From CAXYVC01 sp964292295 (GTDB lineage Bacteria > Acidobacteriota > Holophagae > Holophagales > Holophagaceae): a stretch of 23,341 nucleotides of DNA. A model generated the notes under the pieces. The model did not search any database, was not told where the DNA came from, and saw nothing but the letters and a program-made list of their open reading frames with translations. Shown here piece by piece: positions 17,106 to 23,341 of this stretch. Where the stretch lies: contig CAXYVC010000028.1 of NCBI GenBank assembly GCA_964292295.1, forward strand, positions 1 to 23,341. The letters are read 5' to 3'. The number at the start of each line of letters is the position of its first letter. Position 1 is the first letter of the stretch. The translations under genes and the position numbers were made by a program.

Positions 17106-18776
17106 ATGCCCATGCATCCCCACGCCCTGCTCCTGCTGCCCGCCGTCGCGCTGGGCCTCGCCTGCGCCCGTCCCGATGCCCGCGCCCCCCGGCGCGTCGC
17201 CCTCCGGGGCACGGTGCTCGGTGCGGACGGCAGGCCCCTCCCTTCGGCCCTGGTCTGCCTCTGGACCGATCCCTTCCATCCCCACGTCCAGGTCTGGACG
17301 GGGCCCGACGGCAGCTTCAGCCTGGAGGCCCGCCTGAAGCCCGGGGTCTACACCCTGGAGTTCTCGGCGCCCGGCTACCCGGGCGCGGGTATCAACGAGG
17401 CGCCCTTCTGGGTGGACCAGGACCGGAGTTTCCGCCTCCAGGCGCGCCTCGGCGCCTACCGCCTCGCGCCCGAGCCCCGGTCCGTCGAGCTGGAGGCACG
17501 GGACGACCAGGGCCGCGCCACGCGCACGCCCATGGCCCGCCAAACGAACGGCACCTGGGCCGCCGATGTCCAGGCGGGGGGCCGCCAGCTGCGCTGCCGC
17601 GTCTTCGGGGCGGCGGAACTCGTGGAGGGGGTGCCCTACCGCTTCGGCGTGGGCCTTCCCGGGGCCCGAACCTTCGAGCTCCAGCCGGACCGCAGCCACG
17701 CGGGCCTCGTGGACCTGGAGGCAGGGCGGGCCCGCATCGTCTTCGATCCCGCGCAGCTGCCCAAGGGCGATCCAAGCCTCCAGCTCGCCTTCGAGGCGAA
17801 GGACGGCGATCTGGAAGCGGCCTGGCGGGTGGCCCAGGCGCGCGAGCGTCTCCTGGTCGCCCAGCAGCCCCGCCCTCACAAGGCGGGCCAGGGCAAGCAG
17901 GCCACCCGCGGACGCCTCCAGGCCCTCCGCCGCGCCCAGGTGGCCCGCTGGGAGGCCGAGCTGGCCCGGGAGACCCGCCCGCGGGTGCGCAAGGCCCTGG
18001 GTGATGCGCTGCTGCTCTTCGCCCGGGAGGACGCCTCGGCGGTCCTGAAGGCCTTTGCGCCCGGGGACCCCTTCTGGGCGGAGGTGGACCGCACCATCTT
18101 CGCCGTTGCCCTGAGTCAAGCCCGCCCCTCCGAAGGCTCCGCCGTCCCTCAGCTGGCCCTGCTCGCCCTGGACCGCCGGGAGGCGGAGGACGCCGCGTCC
18201 ATCCTCCGCCACGTCCTGCGCCCCACCTCTTTGTCCCGGCGCGAGGCGATCCTCGGCGGCCTGGCGCGCCTGCGGCCCGGGCATCCCCCCCTCCAGCGCC
18301 GGCCCCAGGAGCTAAACGCGGAGCAGGCGCCCCTGGCGCCGGACCGCCCCTTTCCCGCCTTCCAGCTGCCCGACCTGGAGGCCCCCGGGCGCATCCTCAA
18401 CCTCGACACCTTCAAGGGCAAGTGGCTCCTGGTGGACGTCTGGGCCGTCTGGTGCTCCAGCTGCGTGAAGGAGCTGCCGGGCCTCCACAGGGCCTACGCG
18501 CACTTCAAGGGCCGGGGCCTGGAACTCCTGAGCCTCTCCTTCGACGCCCAGCCCCGGGACATCCAGGACTATCGCCAGGCGCAGAAGATGCCCATGCCCT
18601 GGAAGCACGCCTGGCTGGAGGGGGGCGCGGAACACCCCTTCGCGAAAACCCTCGGCGTCACGGCCATCCCCCGCGTCTTCCTGGTGGGACCCGACGGCAC
18701 GATCCGGGCCATGGACGAGGAACTGCACGGGGCGACCCTCGAACAAACCCTCGCCCGCCTGCTGCCCAAGGCCTGA
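17106..18776 (+). CDS. TlpA-like thioredoxin-domain lipoprotein 1 (WCSSC)
   Basis: The 556-aa protein has a signal peptide with Cys20 after LGLA, a poor but plausible lipobox. A beta-sandwich region (about 31-115) with GTVLGADGRPLPSALV and DGSFSLEARLKPGVYTLEF resembles carboxypeptidase regulatory-like/Cna-B folds. A helical, Arg/Ala-rich middle follows (about 255-400). The C-terminal TlpA/ResA-type thioredoxin domain (about 411-556) holds the redox pair Cys450-Cys453 in WAVWCSSC and the cis-proline loop TAIPRVFLVGPDGTI. It should reduce disulfides of an exported substrate, with DsbD downstream as electron donor. WCSSC differs from the WCKPC of its two paralogs, so its redox potential or partner may differ. 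GGAG-N5-ATG precedes this start and those of both paralogs; the ATG at 17112 is an alternative. Confidence 0.88.
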   Translation: MPMHPHALLLLPAVALGLACARPDARAPRRVALRGTVLGADGRPLPSALVCLWTDPFHPHVQVWTGPDGSFSLEARLKPGVYTLEFSAPGYPGAGINEAPFWVDQDRSFRLQARLGAYRLAPEPRSVELEARDDQGRATRTPMARQTNGTWAADVQAGGRQLRCRVFGAAELVEGVPYRFGVGLPGARTFELQPDRSHAGLVDLEAGRARIVFDPAQLPKGDPSLQLAFEAKDGDLEAAWRVAQARERLLVAQQPRPHKAGQGKQATRGRLQALRRAQVARWEAELARETRPRVRKALGDALLLFAREDASAVLKAFAPGDPFWAEVDRTIFAVALSQARPSEGSAVPQLALLALDRREAEDAASILRHVLRPTSLSRREAILGGLARLRPGHPPLQRRPQELNAEQAPLAPDRPFPAFQLPDLEAPGRILNLDTFKGKWLLVDVWAVWCSSCVKELPGLHRAYAHFKGRGLELLSLSFDAQPRDIQDYRQAQKMPMPWKHAWLEGGAEHPFAKTLGVTAIPRVFLVGPDGTIRAMDEELHGATLEQTLARLLPKA

Positions 18777-18806
18777 AGCCCTTCCGTCATCCATTCCGGA
18801 GCCCCC

Positions 18807-20450
18807 ATGTCCCACCCCGCCCTGAACCTCCTTCTGATCCCAGCCCTCCTGGCCCCCCTCGCCTGCAGCCGCCCTGGTTCGCCTTGCCGCGTGGCCATCG
18901 AGGGCCGGATCCTCGGCGCCGACGGCCGGCCGCTGCCCATGGCTCACGCCCGCATCTGGACCGATCCCTTCCATCCCCATCTCACGGTCCAGGCGGACTC
19001 GAACGGCCGCTTCCGCCTGAAGACGGCCCTGAAGCCGGGCGTCTACAGGCTCGACTTCTCCGGCGTGGGCCACCGCGCCATGGATGCCACCCTCTGGGTG
19101 GACCGGGACCGGGACTTCCGCGTGGAGGCGCGGCTCGGCGTGCACCGTCTCCTGGAGTCCCCGAAGGAGCTGCTGCTCGAGGCCCGGGACGAAGGCGGCA
19201 GGGTGACGCAGACGCCCATGGCCCTCCAGGCGGATGGCACCTGGGCGGCGGAGCTGAAGGCCGCCGGAAGCCTGCTCCGGACCCGCGTGCGGGGCGCCGC
19301 GGCGCTGGTGGAGGGCATCCCCTTCCGCTTCGGGGTCAACGGCACCCAGGCCGAGGGCTTCGATCCCACGGAGGACCACAACTACTGGAGCCAGGTGCGC
19401 CTCCGGGAAGGCCGGGCGCACGTCGTCTTCGATCCGCGCGCCCTTCCCAAGGGCGAACTGCGCCCCCGGCTCGTCTTCGACGCCAAGGACGGCGACCTCG
19501 CCGCGGCCTGGGCGCTGGATGCGGAGATCCTGGACATCAGCCTGGAGGCCACGCGGGTGGACGCCCTGCGGGGCGAGGCCCGCCGCCAGGCCAACGAGGC
19601 CTGCCGCGCCCGCTCCCAGGCCTTCCGGGCTCGCTGCGAAGCCGCCCTTGCGGCGGAGACGCGCCCGAGGGTGCGCCTGGCCCTGGGCGCGGCCCTGCTG
19701 GGGCGCGGCAAGGACCCCGCGCCGCTCCTCCGGGCCTTCCCGCCCGAGCACCCCTTCTGGCGCCAGGTGGGGGATACGGACCTCGCCATCGCCGCCTGGC
19801 CCGCCGGCCGTTCGGATCGGCAGACCCTGCTGACCCTGATCCTGGACCGCCGGGAGCCCGATTCGGCCCTGCGCATCCTCCAGATCCTCCAGCGGAGCCT
19901 CCCGCCCCGGGAAGCCGAGCCCATGCTGGCGGAACTGGAGGCGCTGCGTCCTGGCCATCCCGCCCTGAAGGCGCTGCGCGGCGCTTTGGAGGCCAGCCGG
20001 GCGCGCCTGGCCGTGGGCCAGCTCTTCCCCCGCTTCCAGCTCCCCAGCCTGGAGGATCCGAAGCATTCCTTCAGCCTCGACACCTTCAAGGGGAAATGGC
20101 TCCTGGTGGATGTCTGGGCCGTCTGGTGCAAGCCCTGCGTGGGTGAGCTGCCGGGCCTCCAGAAGGCCTACTCGGCCTACAAGCCGAAGGGCCTGGAGGT
20201 GCTGAGCCTCTCCTTCGACGTCCAGCCCGGCGACATCCAGGCCTTCCGCGCGTCGCAGAAGCTGCCCATGCCCTGGAAGCACGTCTGGCTGGAGGGAGGC
20301 AGCCAGCATCCCTTCGCCAAGGCCCTGGAAGTCGCCACCATCCCCCGCGTCTTCCTCGTGGGCCCCGACGGCACGATCCGCGCCATGGACGGCGAACTGA
20401 AGGGCCCGGCCCTGGAGAAGACCCTCGCGCGCCTGATGGCGAAGCACTGA
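18807..20450 (+). CDS. TlpA-like thioredoxin-domain lipoprotein 2 (WCKPC)
   Basis: This 547-aa paralog begins 30 bp after the previous stop. It has a signal peptide with Cys20 in the same position as its neighbours, a regulatory-like beta-sandwich (GRILGADGRPLPMAHARIW), a helical middle, and a thioredoxin domain at about 402-547. The redox pair is Cys441-Cys444 in WAVWCKPC, and the cis-proline motif is ATIPRVFLVGPDG. The N-terminal WTDPFHPH matches paralog 1, whereas the C-terminal domain is almost the same as paralog 3 at DNA level, so the gene looks like a mosaic. Extra cysteines occur at SPCRVAIEG just after the lipid anchor and in NEACRARSQAFRARCEAA. It is presumably tethered to a membrane facing the periplasm. 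The substrate is unknown. Confidence 0.88.
   Translation: MSHPALNLLLIPALLAPLACSRPGSPCRVAIEGRILGADGRPLPMAHARIWTDPFHPHLTVQADSNGRFRLKTALKPGVYRLDFSGVGHRAMDATLWVDRDRDFRVEARLGVHRLLESPKELLLEARDEGGRVTQTPMALQADGTWAAELKAAGSLLRTRVRGAAALVEGIPFRFGVNGTQAEGFDPTEDHNYWSQVRLREGRAHVVFDPRALPKGELRPRLVFDAKDGDLAAAWALDAEILDISLEATRVDALRGEARRQANEACRARSQAFRARCEAALAAETRPRVRLALGAALLGRGKDPAPLLRAFPPEHPFWRQVGDTDLAIAAWPAGRSDRQTLLTLILDRREPDSALRILQILQRSLPPREAEPMLAELEALRPGHPALKALRGALEASRARLAVGQLFPRFQLPSLEDPKHSFSLDTFKGKWLLVDVWAVWCKPCVGELPGLQKAYSAYKPKGLEVLSLSFDVQPGDIQAFRASQKLPMPWKHVWLEGGSQHPFAKALEVATIPRVFLVGPDGTIRAMDGELKGPALEKTLARLMAKH
20346..20439 (+). repeat. Near-identical 94-bp tract, copy 1 (thioredoxin lipoprotein 2)
   Basis: The 3' end of lipoprotein gene 2 matches 22025-22118 in gene 3 with 3 mismatches over 94 bp by direct reading, then diverges sharply in the last codons. 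Similarity elsewhere in the two genes is lower. Confidence 0.7.
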
Positions 20451-20488
20451 ATCCCCGTCCCCCACGACTTGCCAAGTCTGGAGTGCCC

Positions 20489-22129
20489 ATGACGAGACAT
20501 GCCCTGTCCCTTCTTCTGATCCCCGCCCTCGTGGGCGGCCTCGGCTGCGACCGCCTGCGCGGCCGCGTCCAGGTCACCGTCCACGGCACCCTCCTCGGGG
20601 CCGACGGACGCCCCATGCCCATGGCCCACGTGCGCTTGACGGGCGAGGACCTGGACCCGCTGCTGGCGACCGCCTCCGCCGACCGGGAGGGCCGCTTCAT
20701 CCTGAAGGCCTCCGTGAAGCCCGGCCCCTGCAATCTCGTCTTCTCGGGCGTGGGCCACGCGTGGGCCTGGATGCACCTCCCCGTGCAGGCGCCGCGCAGC
20801 ATCCGGGTCCAGGCGCGGCTCGGCGTCCTCGACCTCGCCCAGGATCTGTCCCGCGCCGGGCTCCTGGTGCAGGACGGCTCCGGCGCGCCCACCCGCGTGC
20901 CCCTTGTGCCCCAGCCGGACGGGACGTACGCGGCCGAGGTCACGGGCAGGGGGCCTGTCGTGCGCTACCAGGTGGACGGCGTCCACGCCCCGGCGCCCGG
21001 AACCGCGCGCCGCGCCATCGAGGGCACCCAGGGCGCGGGCTTCGAGCCCCACGAGGGGCGCTCCTACAGCTCCATCCTGCCCCTGGTGGAAGGCCGGGCC
21101 CGGGTCGTCTTCGACCCCAGGCGCCTGCCCCAAGGGAGCCGGGAAGCCGTCATCACCTTCGGCCCCCAGGACCGCGACCTGGCGGAGATCTGGCGCATCG
21201 ACCAGGAGCGATACCGGATCAATGTCCACCTGGCAAAGGCCCTCGCCAGCCAGGACATGCGCGAGGCGTCGGCCCTCAACGAGGCCTTCGCCCAGCCCTT
21301 CGTCCAGAGATGGGGCGAGGCCCTGGAGGGGGAAACCCATCCCGAGGTCCGCCAGGCCCTTGGGGCGGCCCTGCTCATGTACGGCCCCAGGGACCAGGCC
21401 GCCCTCCTGAAGGCCTTTCCGCCGGAGAGCCCCTTCTGGAGGCGGCTGGGTTCCTGGGACAAGAACATGCTGGGCAAGTGCTGCTGCGATGCGACAGGCG
21501 ACGCCCGAACCGCGCTGCAGCGCATCGCCCTGGACCACCTGGATGCGGCCTTCTGGACGCAAAGGATCCTGCCCAGCCTGGGCCCCGTGGATGCCGAGCG
21601 GGACCTGGCCGCCCTGGAGGCCGCGCGCCCCGGCCACCCCCTGCTGAAGGAGCTGCGGCGGTCCCTGAAGACCAGCCGGGCGCGCCTGGCGGTGGGCCAG
21701 CCCTTCCCGCGCTTCCAGCTCCCCAGCCTGGAGGATCCGAAGCAGTCCCTCAGCCTCGACGCCTTCAAGGGCAAATGGCTCCTGGTGGATGTCTGGGCCA
21801 CCTGGTGCAAGCCCTGCGTGGCGGAACTGCCGGGCCTCCACAGGGCCTACGCGGCCTTCAAGGGCCGGGGCCTGGAGGTGCTGAGCCTCTCCTTCGACGC
21901 CCGCCCCGAGGATATCCAGGCCTTCCGCGCGTCGCAGAGCCTGCCCATGCCCTGGAAGCAGGCCTGGCTCGAGAAGGGCTCGGAGCACGCTTTCGCGAGA
22001 AGCCTGGAGGTGACCACCATCCCGCGCGTCTTCCTCGTGGGCCCCGATGGCGCGATCCGCGCCATGGACGGCGAACTGAAGGGCCCGGCGCTGGAGAAGA
22101 CCCTCGCGCGCCTGATGGGGAGGTCCTGA
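20489..22129 (+). CDS. TlpA-like thioredoxin-domain lipoprotein 3 (WCKPC, tri-Cys)
   Basis: The 546-aa third paralog starts at the ATG at 20489 (MTRHALSLLLIPALVGGLGC), since GGAG-N5-ATG matches the other two; the GTG two codons earlier is less likely. Cys20 is followed by Asp, which in E. coli would keep a lipoprotein in the inner membrane, whereas paralogs 1 and 2 have Ala and Ser there. A beta-sandwich with HGTLLGADGRPMPMAHVRL comes next, then a helical middle containing Cys331-Cys332-Cys333 (GKCCCDATGD), absent from the paralogs. The thioredoxin domain spans about 402-546, with Cys440-Cys443 in WATWCKPC and TTIPRVFLVGPDG. The stop overlaps the dsbD start (TGATG). It is the paralog closest to DsbD and likely its most direct client. 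Confidence 0.88.
   Translation: MTRHALSLLLIPALVGGLGCDRLRGRVQVTVHGTLLGADGRPMPMAHVRLTGEDLDPLLATASADREGRFILKASVKPGPCNLVFSGVGHAWAWMHLPVQAPRSIRVQARLGVLDLAQDLSRAGLLVQDGSGAPTRVPLVPQPDGTYAAEVTGRGPVVRYQVDGVHAPAPGTARRAIEGTQGAGFEPHEGRSYSSILPLVEGRARVVFDPRRLPQGSREAVITFGPQDRDLAEIWRIDQERYRINVHLAKALASQDMREASALNEAFAQPFVQRWGEALEGETHPEVRQALGAALLMYGPRDQAALLKAFPPESPFWRRLGSWDKNMLGKCCCDATGDARTALQRIALDHLDAAFWTQRILPSLGPVDAERDLAALEAARPGHPLLKELRRSLKTSRARLAVGQPFPRFQLPSLEDPKQSLSLDAFKGKWLLVDVWATWCKPCVAELPGLHRAYAAFKGRGLEVLSLSFDARPEDIQAFRASQSLPMPWKQAWLEKGSEHAFARSLEVTTIPRVFLVGPDGAIRAMDGELKGPALEKTLARLMGRS
22025..22118 (+). repeat. Near-identical 94-bp tract, copy 2 (thioredoxin lipoprotein 3)
   Basis: This is the partner of 20346-20439, covering the end of the thioredoxin domain of gene 3. 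A second, longer block with few mismatches covers the start of the same domain (about 19993-20138 and 21672-21817). Confidence 0.7.
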
Positions 22130-23341
22130 TGCGCCTTCTCCTGCTGCTCAGTTTCCTGCTGGTGCCCCTGGGGGCCCAGAACCCGGTGCGCGTGTCCACG
22201 GATGTGAAGGTGGTGGACGGTGCGGTCGGTGCGACGGGCGTCCTCCGCGTGCATGTGGACGTGGAGCCCGGATGGCACGTGTACGCCCCGGCCCTGCCCT
22301 CCGAGGGGAGCCTCCCGGGCCTCGTGCCCTTCACGGCCACCAGCCGACGGCCCGACCTTCTGCGGGTGGAAGGGACCCTGGCCTGTTCGACGCCTCGGCA
22401 GGTCTACGACGATGGCTTCCGGCACACGCGCCGCCTGCTGGAGGGCCACGCCTGGGTGGACATCCCCTACCGTCTGGGGTCGGAGCCTGCCGGCGGCGAG
22501 GCGGAAGTGCTGCTGGGCTACCAGGCCTGCACGGAGGAAAGCTGCCTGCCTCCCGTGCGGGTGGCCCTCCGCCTTCCCGTCGGGCGGGGGCGGGCCGTCC
22601 GGGCGGAGGGGGAAGGCGGCACCCTGGCCTTCCTCGGGATTGCGGCGGGGGCTGGAGGCGCGGCCCTGCTGACGCCCTGCGTCTTTCCCATGGTGCCCGT
22701 CACCCTCGCCTTCTTCGCGCGGCGCACCCAGCGCCAAGGCGCAAGGAGGCTGAAGGACGCCCTGGCCTTCGCGGCCGGGATCGTGAGTTCCTTCACCGCC
22801 CTCGGCCTGGCCCTCGCTCTTCTTGCCGGCGCTGCGGGCCTCGCAAGCTTCGCCGCCCACTGGGCCGTGAACCTGGGGTTGGCCGTCCTCTTCCTGGGCT
22901 TTGCCTCGGCCCTCTTCGGCTGGGTGCACCTGCGCCTTCCGGCGCGCTGGACCGACGCGCTGGGCACCCGCGGCGGCGTGTCCGGCAGCGCCTTCCTGAT
23001 GGGCCTCGTCTTCTCGGTCACCTCCTTCACCTGCACCGCGCCCTTCGTGGGGACGGCCCTGGTGGCGGCCTCCCGCGGCACGTGGGTCCGCCCCGCCCTC
23101 GGGATGCTGGCCTTCTCGGCGACCTTCGCGCTGCCCTTCCTGCTCCTGGCCGCCTTCCCCGGACTGCTCGCGCGCCTGCCCCGGTCCGGGGCCTGGATGG
23201 GGCGGCTGACCACGGCCCTGGGCGTGGTGGAGCTGGGCGCGGCGCTGAAGTTCGTCAGCAACGCCGACCTGGTGCAGGGCTGGGGCCTGCTGCCGCGGGG
23301 GCGCCTCCTGCTGCTCTGGGGCCTCCTGGGCCTGGTCCTCG
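22129..23341 (+). CDS. dsbD: DsbD-type thiol:disulfide interchange protein (partial)
   Basis: The gene is open at the right edge; 404 codons are visible. A signal peptide (MRLLLLLSFLLVPLGAQ) leads into the periplasmic DsbD alpha-like domain with GWHVYAP and YQACTEESCLPP, where Cys134 and Cys139 are the expected redox pair (CX4C here, CX5C in E. coli). The membrane domain follows, with the first conserved cysteine Cys184 in LLTPCVFPMVPVT and the second, Cys302, in TSFTCTAPFVG, within at least five hydrophobic segments. DsbD moves electrons from cytoplasmic thioredoxin across the membrane to periplasmic thiol proteins. The C-terminal thioredoxin-like domain would lie outside the window. The start overlaps the stop of thioredoxin lipoprotein 3, which argues that the lipoproteins are its clients. 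Confidence 0.93.
   Translation, partial: MRLLLLLSFLLVPLGAQNPVRVSTDVKVVDGAVGATGVLRVHVDVEPGWHVYAPALPSEGSLPGLVPFTATSRRPDLLRVEGTLACSTPRQVYDDGFRHTRRLLEGHAWVDIPYRLGSEPAGGEAEVLLGYQACTEESCLPPVRVALRLPVGRGRAVRAEGEGGTLAFLGIAAGAGGAALLTPCVFPMVPVTLAFFARRTQRQGARRLKDALAFAAGIVSSFTALGLALALLAGAAGLASFAAHWAVNLGLAVLFLGFASALFGWVHLRLPARWTDALGTRGGVSGSAFLMGLVFSVTSFTCTAPFVGTALVAASRGTWVRPALGMLAFSATFALPFLLLAAFPGLLARLPRSGAWMGRLTTALGVVELGAALKFVSNADLVQGWGLLPRGRLLLLWGLLGLVL

Noticed and set aside
18312..21988. Long minus-strand frames (717 and 603 aa) opposite the thioredoxin lipoproteins
   Set aside because: Both are antisense shadows of the paralogs. They resemble each other only because the genes they oppose are duplicated.

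Overview
The window is GC-rich DNA with dense gene packing and no tRNA, rRNA, IS element, integrase or CRISPR array that I could find. The mix of genes fits a motile, didermic, environmental bacterium: a type IV pilus retraction ATPase, a KdpD sensor, a CheZ-like protein, LytS/LytTR signalling, lipoprotein beta-propellers, and TlpA-like lipoproteins next to a DsbD-type reductase. My best guess is Acidobacteriota, class Holophagae (Geothrix/Holophaga-like). That is inference from gene content and composition, not a database match.

Layout. (1) Positions 1-2394, minus strand: two tandem paralogous beta-propeller lipoproteins, the left one cut by the window edge. Each carries the same upstream block with a 23-bp-spaced direct repeat at an identical distance from its start codon. 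(2) 2613-4439, minus: typA/bipA, divergent from pilT (4598-5860, plus). (3) pilT meets kdpD tail to tail with no intergenic base. kdpD (5861-8500) and thiC (8526-10355) lie head to tail on the minus strand. (4) 10496-13633, plus: a probable five-gene run of a CheZ-like protein, a secreted Lys/Ala-rich basic protein, mannose-1-phosphate guanylyltransferase, a stand-alone cupin like the phosphomannose isomerase domain, and a LolA-like secreted protein. (5) 13634-13943: a 310-bp gap with a good sigma70-type promoter followed about 150 nt later by an intrinsic terminator, so a candidate small RNA or attenuated leader. (6) 13944-16958, plus: a tightly coupled cassette of LytS-type histidine kinase, secreted 400-aa protein and LytTR response regulator. 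(7) 17106-23341, plus: three tandem paralogous lipoproteins, each with an N-terminal beta-sandwich-like region, a variable middle and a C-terminal TlpA-type thioredoxin domain, followed by a start-stop overlapping DsbD-type transmembrane reductase that runs off the right edge.

How the genes may work together. Region 7 reads as one extracytoplasmic thiol-reduction module: DsbD would carry electrons from the cytoplasm and the three tethered thioredoxins would be its clients. Region 6 is a membrane-signal-to-transcription circuit with an unusual secreted third component. Region 4 makes GDP-mannose precursors next to envelope proteins. Regions 6 and 7 are the most accessory-looking and hold most of the second-look observations. 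I do not see a defence system or mobile element. The most novel-looking items are the triplicated thioredoxin-lipoprotein/DsbD array, the three-gene LytS cassette and the candidate small RNA.
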